Notes under the pieces: generated by a model
Databases searched by the model: none
The model's input: the letters and a program-made list of their open reading frames with translations, nothing else
What the model was told of the DNA's origin: nothing
Position numbers and translations under genes: made by a program
Assembly (NCBI GenBank): GCA_022376515.1
Contig: WTXI01000266.1
Coordinates: 1-50,038 of the forward strand
DNA: 50,038 bases
Source of the DNA: Lactifluus volemus
Taxonomy: Eukaryota > Basidiomycota > Agaricomycetes > Russulales > Russulaceae
Direction of reading: 5' to 3'
Part shown: positions 1 through 11,118 of the stretch, one piece after another
Layout of the letters: every line of letters starts with the position of its first letter
Position numbering within the stretch: the first letter of the stretch is position 1

Positions 1-150
1 GCGCTTCGTGAGATGATATCATCGAGGGGAAGGCAGTTACTTTTACGTCCCTTCACACTTGACCCGACTGTTCTTTCGCAGAAAACTGGTTGCTGGTTAC
101 CCCTTTGTTATTTTTGGGAATCACGTACTGGCATTCGCCAAGATACCGTT
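1..150 (+). pseudogene. Fragment of an unrecognised repeated gene (X), copy 1
   Basis: An open stretch with no start inside the window. About 75 bases at its left end match 1627-1700: both read ALRE..SSRGRQ and then diverge. The same family of fragments recurs at 1518-1700 and 7376-7530, each time just upstream of a TPR-CHAT copy or behind one, so it looks like part of the duplicated unit. The protein family was not identified. A leucine-rich or F-box-like protein is only a guess, from a CPALRE-type motif in the other copies. From 150 to 426 nothing is seen except a short CCG-rich run near 340-355 and the upstream region of the next gene. Confidence 0.35.
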
Positions 151-426
151 GGATAGACTCTTGCATAATTTGTAGCAGGGTTCCCTCATTATACTCCAGG
201 AGTCCAGGCTCCTGCGTCATTTCGCTACAAGGACACTAGCCTCGTGCCAGCGTCATCTGGCCAGGCCCGCCCGCTTCGGTGTGTGACTGTGGCACAGTAT
301 GGCGCTACTATCGAAGCGCCTGTCATAGCTACAGCAGCCGCCGCCGCCGCCGCTATCCAATGCTGGTGTTTACCACGCGTTGCCCGGCCCAACTCCTTTG
401 ACTTTTTGATCTTTGGTAACTGAAAA

Positions 427-1460
427 ATGGAGACCGAGAAATGTGAGTCATGGCGCTGAGTTCCACTCAGTCACCCATAAGACTATCTTACTTTTTCCTC
501 TTTATACTAGCCTCTCTTTCTGAGATTGAGCGTAAAATTTCAGAATTTCAGAATATTATTTCGTCATTACCTCGACTTTATCCTTTCCGTTCCATATGGC
601 TCAAGCGCCTGGCATGGTTGAGGTTCCAGCACTTCGAAATCTCTGACTCGGACGAACAGCTGGACCGGTCAATCCTTCATTTGACAGAAGCATTACTCCT
701 GCCGCCGAGGACTATACCCACGCGATTTTCTGCTCTGTCACTCGTTATGCTCGCGGGTCTCCTTCGCCTTCGTTGGGACAGGTCAAAGCAGCCAGATGAT
801 ATCAAGTATTGTGTCAAGTACTTTCGTTACCTCAGAGACCAACCACTTCAAGCAATCCACCGCGATCGCGTAACATCATCTCTTGTATTGGCACTGGCCG
901 AGCAGGTGGAGTCGATGTCAGACAACGTTATGGAGAACATCAAGGAGATGACGACTCTCTGCCGCGAATTGCTCGACTCGGATGGTTCTGCACACCCACC
1001 AATCGTCCCCTTTCAGTACTTGATCAGTGCCTTTACCGCTGATCATGATATACCAGGAGAACTTCGAGACCAAGTGATCGAATGCGTCCGGGAAGCGAAC
1101 ACTCGTCTTCAGGGTTCCCCAGAACTTTCCTGTATGCTTGGCTATTGCCTCGCCAAGCGCTTCTTCAAAGCTTTTACGACTGTTGATTACGAGGAGGCAA
1201 TGGTCAGCCTAAATAAAGCCATAACATCGGCATCCGATTTCCCCGAAGACACTGGCAGTGACCTCCAGCAAAGGAGCTTAAGGGCGATCGCAAACTTGTC
1301 CTATAGAAGATACGTCGCATTTAAAACGCCAGAGCACTTAGAAGTAGCTATTTCTCATATCCGCACCTTTTTGAGCTCGGCTCCTCTCGATCATCCGGAC
1401 CGCGTTGAAAATTTCCGGAGGTTGACGGAACTCTCAGACGAGCGCGTAGAAGAGCATTAA
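427..1460 (+). CDS. TPR-CHAT paralogue 1, truncated to the N-terminal TPR region
   Basis: Exons are 427-442 and 511-1460, joined over a 68-nt intron (GTGAGT donor, CTAG acceptor), giving 321 residues. The start ATG at 427 gives METEK and is chosen because the other two CHAT genes begin with the same kind of 16-nt exon, split in the same phase. The protein aligns along its length with residues 1 to about 330 of the two downstream paralogues: helical repeat segments with SLPRxxPxR, then a FKQPDDIKYCVKYFRYLRD block. It then stops at TAA 1458-1460. The second TPR half and the CHAT protease domain are missing. Bases after the stop still resemble the continuation in the paralogue (CACTGCATCTCT near 1485), so the gene was shortened rather than born short. 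If expressed it would be a TPR-only protein without protease; whether it works is unknown. Confidence 0.7.
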
Positions 1461-1700
1461 CTTCTCATCGATCTTATCCCTCACTGCATCTCTGACCGGA
1501 TTACAGTATTCGATCTCCCTCGCGTGGGAACATGTAGGACAGTTTGGTGAGGGATGTCCGGCGCTGCGCGAAATTGAGCTCTATGCACCAGACGTGCGCG
1601 TCGCTGCGCAGAGCCCAGAGTATCACGCACTTCGTGAGACGTTGTCATCGAGGGGAAGACAGGTACCTTTACATTCCCTTCGTGCTTGACCCCGACTGTG
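1461..1700 (+). pseudogene. Remnant of the CHAT gene body, then X fragment copy 2
   Basis: Positions 1461-1500 keep a short degenerate match to the paralogue's continuation (CTGCATCTCT). From about 1518 another conserved frame is open to a stop near 1689, with the motif CPALREIELYAPDVR. It matches the fragment at 7441-7510 (CPALRQVVLY) and its right half matches 1-75. The X protein is not recognised. Since its fragments lie next to each CHAT copy, it probably belonged to the duplicated segment. Confidence 0.35.
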
Positions 1701-2096
1701 ATTCTTGAGTCGCGCGACTGCACAAAGGACAATGCCAGTAAGTACAGGCTCGCAAATGATGGGCTAACTGATCTCATCTCAGAATACTGTAACCCACACA
1801 CTAACTTGCACGAGATCTGAGGGAGGTTAAGTACTGCAGTTAGAGTAGATAAGTCCAATAGTCATAACGAAGCCAAAATTGAGGGGCCGATACTGATTGT
1901 AAGGTATCTGTGTGCACACATCCTATCCTACTCTAATTAGTAGCTAAGGTACAATCTAAGATACAGTACATCTCAGAATTGTGGTGTCAACGATGTCAAC
2001 CTTTATATTAGTACAAGCTGAAGTTCGAGCCTACGGCTCGAGTCACTCGCCAGTTCCTGGCTCGTGCCTCTCACCTCCGGCCCGAACTCCAGCTTG

Positions 2097-2115
2097 TTGG
2101 GGGCTGCGCCCCCAA
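2097..2115. repeat. GC-rich perfect hairpin
   Basis: TTGGGGGC and GCCCCCAA flank a 3-base loop, followed by a run of C. The flanking bases 2020-2075 repeat short GGCTCG/CGAGCC words. It stands out in an AT-rich island. Similar GC-rich palindromes occur at ends or within mobile elements of basidiomycetes, but the family was not identified here. Confidence 0.5.
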
Positions 2116-2665
2116 ACCCCCGCTTGCATCTCAAAATTAAGTCTTTAAAAGTTATATTATTGTAACACAGTGATAATTTGATAAATGAGAAGAAATAAAG
2201 CCTAGTAACCCTTATTATATTATTTTTGTTTCTCTTCAGCTCAAATTGCCCAAATTGTCTCATATTAGCATCATTCAAATTTCAACTTCTTTAAAAATTT
2301 TAACTTTATCTTTTCAATAGCAGAGATAGTAGTGATGCTAAGACAGAGAGGGCAAGAATGTAAAAGGACAGGTGATGGTAGAAATAAAAAGGAAAAATAT
2401 GTAAAGATAAAGAGTGAGGTAGTGAGCTCAGGCTTGATACTGGATGTAGTAACAGAATAAAGAGAAAATTGAACATTAGAAAATCCTGAAAGTGCTTAAT
2501 AATGCTTAATTTCATGTGAGAAGAAGGCACATTAGAAGGTGGAGGTGGGGGAGAAAGCATAAAGGTGTAGAAGGAGCAGAGGCAGAGGTACAGAAGGAAA
2601 GGAAGGTGGAGAAGAAGGTGGAGGTAGAGAAAGTGGGAAAGGAAAGACTGTGAATCAGTGGAAAG

Positions 2666-2714
2666 CACAGAGCAGGAGCACAGAGCAGGAGCACAAAGTG
2701 GGAGCACAAAGCTG
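2666..2714. repeat. 13-bp tandem repeat, about 3.7 copies
   Basis: Unit CACAGAGCAGGAG at 2666 and 2679 is exact; a variant CACAAAGTGGGAG at 2692 and a partial copy follow. It lies in the purine-rich part of the AT-rich island. Confidence 0.75.
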
Positions 2715-3048
2715 ATAGCCCCTCTACCTCCCTTTCACCATTGCTCTTACCACACATATATACACTTACCCAGCATCCCAGGCTACCTCTCCCTCTCCTT
2801 CTACCATATACATTCACTGTAAATATGTATGTTCACATAGCTAAGCATGTCCTTGTTTTATGTAAAGTAGCAAATGTACATTGCTATATAAATCAGATTC
2901 AGATGTTAGTGTACAGATTAATTTACATGTGAAATAATCTTTCTTTTGCAGGTGAAAAAGGCCTTGTCAAAAGGGTGTTCAATTTTTACAGCCAGTAGGT
3001 GTGCATGTTGCTTAGCAAGGGCCCTCCTTTAAAGAAAAAGTGAGAATA

Positions 3049-3160
3049 AGTCGAAATTGTAGTTTTTTTTGCCATAAGTGTGAGTTATCCAGCAGGAAAA
3101 AAGAAGAAAAAGTCGAAATTGTGGTTTTCTTGAGCAATAAGTGTAAGTTATTGTGCTTAG
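3049..3160. repeat. 62-bp tandem duplication
   Basis: Two imperfect copies start at 3049 and 3111, both with AGTCGAAATTGT, then a T-run, then ATAAGTGT(G/A)AGTTAT. It is near the right edge of the AT-rich island. Confidence 0.65.
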
Positions 3161-3433
3161 TCACATCTCCTTCCCTTTATGACCTTTTGAACCATTAGTC
3201 AGCTTTCCTTCCTTTCTGGGCTCGTAAAGCAGAGTGGATTCTGCTGACTAACAGTGACTAAGCAAGGACCCATTTCGGGCGGACTAAGGATTATATTATG
3301 GATACTTCAGTACGTGGAGCCGGGCGCTAACTTTTTGAAATTGAGTCACGTGTATCTACTAGTATCAAGGCCAATTCCAAACATTGTTGTCCTCGGATTG
3401 ATTCCGACGATGATTCACTTCGTCTTTGGAAAA

Positions 3434-6400
3434 ATGGAGGTCGATACATGTGAGTCATGGCGCCGAATTCACTTTCCGACCTCTGTGTCTTATTTTCTTC
3501 TTTACAGCCTCTATTTCTGAGCTCGAAGATGTAATTTATAATCACCAAACTGGTCTTTTGTCATTACCTCGATTTCATCCTTGGCGTGCCAGACTGCTTG
3601 AATCCCTGGCAGGGTGGAGATATGAACACTTCCAATCCTCTGCTTCACATGAACAGATCGACCAATCCATCCTCCACTTGTCCGAGGCACTACTCCTGTG
3701 TCCGGGGACTGCCAGTGGACCTACGCCAAATGCCGCTGGGCTTTTCTTTCGGCTCGCATGTTCCCTCCATCTTCGCTGGACGAGATTCAAGCAGCCAGGT
3801 GATATCAAGGCTTGTGTCAAGTATTTTCGTTATCTCAGAGACCAACGGCACCATGTCCTCGACGCCTCCCCCAGTGAAATAACGTTACTCCTTGTGTTGG
3901 CATTGTCAGAGCAAGTGGAGTCAATGCCGGACCCTGACAAGATATTGGAGAATGTCGAGGAGATGACAATTCTCTGCCGTGAATTGTTTAATTCAAATAG
4001 CTCCCGCCCTCTGGAGTACGCCTTTGAGGCCTTGTCTGCTGCCTTCTTCGCCTGTTACGTTACAACGGGAGAACCTCCAGACCAAGTGATTGACTTTCTT
4101 CGGGAAGTGAATGTTCGCTTTCCGAATTCCCTCGAACATTCTCGTAGATTTGCCCATTGCCTCGCCTTGCGCTTCCTCACAACTTTTACGAATGCTGATT
4201 ACGAGGAGATAACGACTATCCTGGACAAAGTCATAACTTCCGCATCCGATCTCCCCGAAGACGTTCGAAGTCACGTCAAGGAAGAGGCTTTATCGACAAT
4301 CGCAACACTTTCCGATATCAGATATGTCACATTGAGGAAACCAGAATATTTGGAGGTGGCGATTTCCCATATTCGCACTCTTTTGCGCTCAACTCCCCTT
4401 GATTTTTCGGATCGCCCAAATTTTTCCCAGCACTTGGCAGAACTCACAAACTGGCGTGTCCATGAATTTGGGGGCACTCAAGAAGGGTCTTACAGTGGCG
4501 CCTCCGCCACTGATCCAGACATTGTCGACCTTGCGACCTTATCATCCCTGACTGCATCTCTTACTGAACAAGATTTTTCGTTCATCCCGGATGGAGAGCA
4601 GTGGTCCCGACATATCCAAGCACTTTCCACCATAGTTACAATCACTGAAATAGCGGAGAGTGAGGAAGCGATCGAATACTGCCGCCGCCTAGTCGTTTCG
4701 GTTTGCCGTGGTCCACGTCGTCGAATGATCACATGTATCACCATTAGGGCGCTGGGAGATGTTCTCTTCCGCGCGTTTAGTCGCACCGGAAAAATCGAGT
4801 ATCTCAATGAGTCAATTGCCGCGCTTCATGATGGTCTCAAGATGTATGGTCCAGGGATTGACCAGCACTATCTAGCTGGAGATCTTATTCAACCATTATT
4901 TTTTCACTTCTTTCTGGTTGGACTCAGAGAAGACCTGGATGAAATAATGGAATTAAGCGTCAGTCTCGTTGACGATACCTACACGACGGTACCAAAACGA
5001 TTTCGGTTTTCCTACGACTGGGCACATATGGCGCATTTTTTTACGCACCCTTCCACCGTGGTAGCTTATGAAAAGGCCCTCTCGCTCATGCAAGACTCTC
5101 TTTGCTATGCGCCTACGCTCGAAACACAACATTTTCGCCTTATCTCTGAGCGCGAGATGTACGAGACGCTACCGTTAAATTATGCATCGTACCAGATCTA
5201 CACAGGTCAACTAAATAGGGCAATCGAGACTCTCGAGCGAGGAAGGGCCTTACTCTGGTCCGAGATGCGTGGATTCCATACTTCGGCCGATCAACTTGCT
5301 GCAGTTAACCCGGCTTTGGCAGCAGAATTCGTAGAGATCAACAAGGACTTGGAGGAAGTCACAATGTCCATGGTGCCCTGTGGAAGTATGGAAGCAGAGT
5401 GTAGTGGAGTTGAGGACCCAGACGGAATGGATCCATTCGGTCGTCTGATGATGAAGCAACGAAAACTCTTGGAGAAGCGCGATGAGCTCACTTCACAGAT
5501 TCGAACCTTACCAAACTTTGGCAGTTTCTTGAAGTCCCCGAAATCTAGTGCTCTTCGCTCTGCTGCATTACGTGGACCAGTCATTATCGTCAACCATTGC
5601 ATATTTCGCTCCGACATTCTAATACTGTTCCGCGACTCTCGTCCCTCCCTTATCACGACAACCAAGGACTTCTACAAACGCGCACTGGAGTTGGGCGATC
5701 GGCTGGTGGAATCGAGAAAAGGTCCGAGTCACCGCCTTGAATCAAAGGACTATCAGCGTACTCTCCGCTTGGTACTGGGGAGCCTCTATGAACTTGTAGG
5801 CAAGCCAGTCATCGAGGAGTTCCGCAAAATGAAGATACCAGAACAATCCAGAGTTTGGTGGTGTCCTACCTCTGTGTTTTGCCATCTTCCCCTCCATGCG
5901 ATGGGACCAATCCCTTCGAACGACGGGATCACACGCTATTTCTCAGATTTATACATCTCCTCATACACTCCAACACTATCTGCACTCATAGAATCACGCA
6001 AACCAGGAGGGAAAATCTCGGGAAAGCCTTCAATACTACTAGTTGCTCAACCAGAATCCCTGCGACACGCGCTCCCAGAGATCTGGGCCATACAAAGTCT
6101 CGATACGACGGTTACATCTCTTATCTCAAAGAAGGCGACGCCTTGCAGTGTGGTGGAGGGCCTCAGGCATCACCAGTTCTCCCATTTCGTGTGTCATGGA
6201 AACCTGGATCCAGGGAAGCCATTCAATACATCGTTGGAGCTTTATGGGGGCCAACAGCTTACACTACTCGAGATTGTGCGCTCCCGACTTCCTACAGCCG
6301 AATTTGCCTTCCTTTCGGCTTGTCACACAGCTGGGGTAACCGAGAAAAGCATCGCTGACGAGGCACTCCATCTGACTGCGGCTATGCAATATTGTGGGTT

Positions 6401-6611
6401 CCGGAGTGTTGTTGGAACAATGTGGGCGATGGCGGATGAAGATGGTCAATTTATAGTTGAAGATTTCTACAAGTCTATGTTGTCGAGCGATGAACCAGGT
6501 GTGCCGTATCATGAGAGATCAGCTCAGGCACTTCGGGACGCAGTGAAGAATTTACGAAGAAGAGGAGTACCACTGGAGCGATGGGTGAATTACGTGCATT
6601 ATGGTGCATGA
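3434..6611 (+). CDS. TPR-CHAT protease-like protein, copy 2 (full length)
   Basis: Exons 3434-3449 and 3508-6611 with a 58-nt intron (GTGAGT...ACAG) give 1039 residues, starting MEVDT. Residues 1 to about 680 are helical TPR-like repeats (FKQPGDIKACVKYFRYLRD is one; QLNRAIETLERGRALLWSEM near 600 is the typical last repeat before CHAT). Residues from about 695 to the end form the CHAT domain, a caspase/separase-type cysteine protease fold. The dyad is present: His902 in HFVCHGN and Cys944 in FLSACHTA, followed by VVGTMWAM. The substrate is not known. In bacteria, TPR-CHAT proteins are proteases switched on by partner binding, so a regulated peptidase is the expected role. The 3' flank is nearly identical to that of copy 3, which marks a fairly recent duplication. 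Confidence 0.88.
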
Positions 6612-6790
6612 TTACGAGTGTTCTCGGTCACATTGTCTGTGAGTCGTTAACTTCTGTCTGGTGTATGAACTTTGAACTCAGAACAAAAGTAGGAGAATGG
6701 CTGGGTACCGTGTTGAGTAGTTACTGTAGGATGCTGTTGGTCAATTATGCTCTTGACTGTCAAATAAGGATGAACCATGAGTCTTTGGGT
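6612..6790 (+). repeat. 3' flank of CHAT copy 2, duplicated behind copy 3
   Basis: The sequence after the stop matches 11119-11300 almost base for base over about 170 bases, for example TCGGTCACATTGTCTGTGAG and GAACTCAGAACAAAAGTAGG in both. No coding frame is shared, so this is the copied 3' untranslated and intergenic region. Confidence 0.8.
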
Positions 6791-6896
6791 ACCGGTACTA
6801 TGAATGTCGACGCCAGATCTTTTGAGGGATGGGCCAAGGTGTTGTTGAAGTTGAGCGAAGTAGGCCAGGGCCTCAGGCTATCGCACTGAAAGCAAT

Positions 6897-7372
6897 CTCT
6901 AAATAACAGAGCCCAGAAGTCTCCCATCCCTTCCACAAACTTCTCATACTCACCCTTCACCTTCGGTTTCTCTTGCGTCTCCTCTGCAGTCCAAAAAGGT
7001 CCACTGAGCGTGCTTACCAGGTCAGGTCGCGCGGCGGGGACACTCTGTGCTTGACCAGGGTCGTCGCTATCGAGTGCCGGCGCGGCACTGACCTTACTTG
7101 TCTTTCCGCAGCTGCCACCGCCTGGGGCAGTACGCTTACGTTGAAGAGAAGTTGGCACAAACGCGGTACTCTCGCCTGGGCAGCCGGGAGAGGTGGTAGC
7201 GCAACATGCACGGGAGACCGAGATCCCGAGGTTTGAGCGATAGGTGCAACTCCGTGACGCGGGAAAAGCCCCAGAGGGGGAGGCGGAAATTCGTTGAAGA
7301 GCTCTGCTGTTGCAGAAGTGTATCCGCTTGCAAGCTGAGCGAAGCCAGGCGGTGGAGGTGGGGGACCAGTGG
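6897..7372 (-). pseudogene. Decayed copy of the WBP11-like gene 3' end
   Basis: Read on the minus strand this matches the C-terminal part of the intact WBP11-like gene (11348-11870). It keeps FPPPPLG, APIAQTSGSR, PTSLQRKR, KTSKVS and YEKFVEGMGD. The frame is broken: the segment before PTSLQRKR has lost about 18 codons, frames change near 7160, and the native stop is destroyed. There is no 5' half. It lies tail-to-tail with CHAT copy 2, exactly as the intact gene lies tail-to-tail with copy 3, so it is a passenger of the CHAT duplication. Confidence 0.85.
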
Positions 7373-7375
7373 GAC

Positions 7376-7530
7376 GTAGTAGGCTTTGCATCGATAAGAG
7401 TGATGCTGGGGAGTGGAACGTCAGCACGTGGACTCGGAGCACTGTTGGGAAATCTGGGGGACGGTTTAATGAGGCATGTCCAGCGCTGCGTCAGGTTGTG
7501 CTCTACGTGAAACTTCCGGTGGGAGTTATA
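7376..7530 (+). pseudogene. X fragment, copy 3
   Basis: An open frame reads GEWNVSTWTRSTVGKSGG and then CPALRQVVLY, matching the fragment near 1518-1570. It has no start or stop of its own and no neighbouring exon was found. It begins right where similarity to the WBP11-like gene ends, so a duplication breakpoint lies at about 7372. Bases 7530-7908 show no gene and are the upstream region of CHAT copy 3. Confidence 0.35.
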
Positions 7531-7908
7531 CTAGCAATTACATACATCAGGCGCAAAATGTCCTGCTTGAGATACAGCCGAATCGACAAGTACGATGTCT
7601 CCTGTGTTCTGTGGTCTGATATGAAGCGCCACCCCCGGGATCAAAATTAAAAGAGCAATTTAGAAATTGACACCCGTTTGCGGGTGGGAGCTGAGATTTA
7701 CGTCCTTTAAATTTGTTGAAACGGCCATGCTGTTGGCAGCTGAGTACTGAGAGCTGAGCGCTACAGTAAAGTAAGTGCTAGCTTTGTTCAAGTTTGCACG
7801 TGGTGCCTTGAAGGGAGCCGTATGGGTTAAGTGGATTTCTTCTGTCACCAACTCGAATCTCCCTTCACCCTCAAAGTTATCGTTTACTTTCTGATCTTTG
7901 GTGACCCA

Positions 7909-10900
7909 ATGGAGACCAAGAAACGTGAGTTGTGGTGCCGATTTCAATTTCAAAATTTCTGAACCGTTCTGTGTCATATATGAGAATGTCTGATATTCAT
8001 CTTTACAGTCTCTCTTTCTGAAATTGAGCATGAAATTGATACTCGTCAAATTTCCCTTTCGTCATTACCTCGATTTCATCCTCGGCGTCCCGAATTGCTC
8101 ATAGCCCTAGCACAGTGGAGATACAAGCATTTCAAAACCTCTGCGTCGCGCGGACAGCTGGACCAATCAATCCTTCACTTGACGGAAACATTACTACTAG
8201 CGAAGACAGAATCTACGCCAGCTACCGCACGGTCTCTCTATTCGCTCGCAAATTCCCTTCATTTTCGTTGGGAAAGATTCAAACAGCCCGACGATATCAA
8301 GTATTATGTCAATTACCTTCGTTATCTCAGAGACAAACGGCTTCAAGTCGACATCTCCCAGGATTTCATAACATCACGTCTTGTGCGGGCATTGGAAGAG
8401 CAAGTGGTGTCACAGTGGAGGTCGGACAACGTCATGGAGAATATCAAGGAGATGGTGATTCTCTGTCTCGAACTGCTCAACTCTGATAATCTCCTGCTGG
8501 CAATCGATGCCTTTTCCGCCCTATTCCACACTATGGTTGAGCGTTACAATGCGACGAGAGAATATCAGGACAACGTGATCGAATGCTTCCGGGAAGCGAA
8601 TATTCGTTTCCCGTATTCTCCTGAGCTTTCGTTTTATCTTGGCCGGCTCCTCTTCTTACGCTTTGCCAAAAACGCTTTTGCAAGTGGTGATCATGATGAA
8701 GCAATAGCCACCCTGAACAGAGCCATAACTCTTGCTTCCGAAGACGCCGAAGACGCCGAAGTCTATCGGACAATCATCGAGATCTGTTTACGGAGCATCG
8801 CGACTATTTCCCATATCAGATACACTGCTTTTGGAAAGCCAGAATATTTAGAGGAGGCGATTAACCATTACCGTACTTATTTGGGCTCAAGCTGGGTTCC
8901 ACTTGATCACCCGACACGAATCGACATTTCACGGAAATTGGCGAATCTCGTGGACCGCCGCATCCGATTCGCAAATTACGAGCGTACCAGTGATCCAGAC
9001 CGTTTCGACCTTTCGACCATATCATCCCTCACCGCGTCTGTTCCCGAACTAAACTCCTGGACCTCCGAGCAATGGGGTCGACACGACCAAGCACTTCTCA
9101 CCATGTATAGTGCCATTGGCAATGGCACTGGTAGTGAAATAGTAGAGAATGAGGAGGTACTCAAGTACTGCCGCCAGCTGGTCGATTCACTACGCCGTGA
9201 TCCAAGTTCAAATTGTCTACACCACAGAATGCTCCCCTTTACCACGTTGGGACATATCCTCTTCCATGCGTTTAAAAACGCCGACAAAATCGAGTACCTC
9301 GATGAGTCAATTGCCGTACTTCGTGATGGTCTCAAGATGTATTGCACACGATATGAACAGCATTCCCTAAGTAAATCCCTCATCTTTCCATTATATGCCC
9401 GCCTCGACCGGCTTCGGCGCAGAGAAGACTTGGAAGATCTCATCCAATTATTCGTCAAGGTCGTGGATGATACATTCGTGATGGGAATCTGGCGATTTAT
9501 ATTCTCCCGCGATTGGGCTGTAATAGCGCATAAATTTGGGCACCCTTCCGCCACGACTGCTTATGAAAAGGCCCTCTCATTCATCCAAGACTATTTTTCC
9601 TATCCCCCGACACTCGAAACACAACATTTTCGTCTTGTCTCTATGCACGAAGAATGCGAACTTGAAGACCTGCCATCAAACTATGCATCGTACCAGGTCG
9701 ACACAGGTCAACTCAATGAGGCGATCGAGACTCTCGAGCGAGGAAGGGCCTTGCTCTGGTCAGAGATGCGCAGTTTCCGCACTTCGGCGGATCGCCTTGC
9801 TGTAGTCAACTTGGCCTTGGCAGAGGAGTTCGTGGCGATCAATAGCGAACTGGAGCAAGTTACAACGTCCGTAGTGCCGTATAGAATTATCGAAGCAGAG
9901 GGTAGTGGAGAAGAGGGACCTAGCAGAATGGATCCATTCGGTCCTGTGGTGGCGAAGCGACAAAAGCTTTTGGAGGATCGGGACAAGCTCATTTCACGAA
10001 TCCGAGCCTTACCAGACTTGGATAACTTCTTGAAGCCCCCATTGTTTGATACACTTCGTTCTGCTGCATTACGCGGACCAGTCATCATCATCAACCATTG
10101 CAAGTTTCGCTCCGACATCCTGATCCTGTTTTACGACACTCCTCCCTCCCTCATCCCTACCACCGCCGACTTCCATGACCGCGCACTCGAGTTGGGTGAT
10201 CGCATGGTAAAGGATAGAGAGAAATGCAGCCTTGAGTCAAAGCAGCATCAAAAAGCGCTCCGCTCTGTACTCAAGAATCTCTATGAACTTGTCGGCAGGC
10301 AAGTCATCGAGGAGTTACGCAAAGCGAAAATAGAAGAACAGTCCCGAGTTTGGTGGTGTCCTACATCTGCGTTTTGCCACCTTCCCCTTCACGCGATGGG
10401 GCCAATCCCTTCTGATGATGGAGTTAAGCGCTATTTCTCAGACCTATACATTTCCTCATACACCCCAACACTATCCGCACTCATAGAATCACGGAAACCT
10501 GCTGGAGGCCTCAGGGGACAAACGTCGAGCAAGCCTTCAATACTTCTTGTGGCGCAACCACAATCTCTGCGGTACTCGATCCCAGAGATCTGGACAATAC
10601 AACGCCTTGATGCGACAGTCACGTCTCTGGTCTCAAAAGATGCGACGCCTCGTAGCGTGGTAGAGAACCTCAGGCATCACCAGTTCTCCCATTTCGTGTG
10701 CCATGGAACTCTAGAACGAGGAAAGCCACTCGATGCATCCCTCCGACTTTATGGGAAAGAGCAGCTTACGCTACTCGACATTGTGCGCTCTCGACTTCCT
10801 TCAGCTGAATTTGCCTTCCTTTCGGCTTGTCACACCGCTGAGCTGACTGAGGAGAGCATCGATGACGAGGCACTGCACCTTACTGCCGCGATGCAGTATT

Positions 10901-11118
10901 GTGGGTTTCGGAGTGTTGTTGGGACGATGTGGGCGATGGTTGATCAAGGTGGACAAACTCTAATTAAAGATTTCTACAAAATACTGCTGTCAAGCGATGA
11001 ACCAGGAGTACCGTATCATGAGAGATCGGCTCGGGCACTTCGGGATGCAGTGAGGAATCTGCGAAGAGAAGGAGCTTCCTTGGAGCGATGGGTGAATTAT
11101 GTGCATTATGGTGCATGA
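7909..11118 (+). CDS. TPR-CHAT protease-like protein, copy 3 (full length)
   Basis: Exons 7909-7924 and 8009-11118 with an 84-nt intron (GTGAGT...ACAG) give 1041 residues beginning METKKLSLSEIE. The domain plan equals copy 2: TPR-like repeats to about residue 680, then CHAT. The putative catalytic residues are His904 (HFVCHGT) and Cys946 (FLSACHTA), with VVGTMWAM after them. Compared with copy 2, the N-terminal repeats differ more than the CHAT half, which is close to identical in stretches. It is convergent with the WBP11-like gene, 229 bases apart. A TPR-CHAT protein is certain from the motifs; its target and trigger are not known. Confidence 0.88.

Larger units (their letters stand above)
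1860..3190. other. AT-rich, gene-poor island between CHAT copies 1 and 2
   Basis: This stretch is much richer in A+T than its surroundings, and its strand composition is skewed: 2300-2710 is purine-rich on the plus strand. Reading frames here give only low-complexity Leu/Ser/Phe-rich peptides, so none is called as a gene. It holds a GC-rich hairpin (2097-2115), a 13-bp tandem repeat (2666-2714) and a 62-bp tandem repeat (3049-3160). No terminal inverted repeats or transposase could be seen, so its origin, perhaps a decayed mobile element, is inference. Confidence 0.5.

Noticed and set aside
2306..2817. Minus-strand frames of 100-133 codons in the AT-rich island
   Set aside because: Almost only Leu, Ser, Phe and Pro from a purine-rich strand; no motif, no splice logic, and it overlaps tandem repeats.
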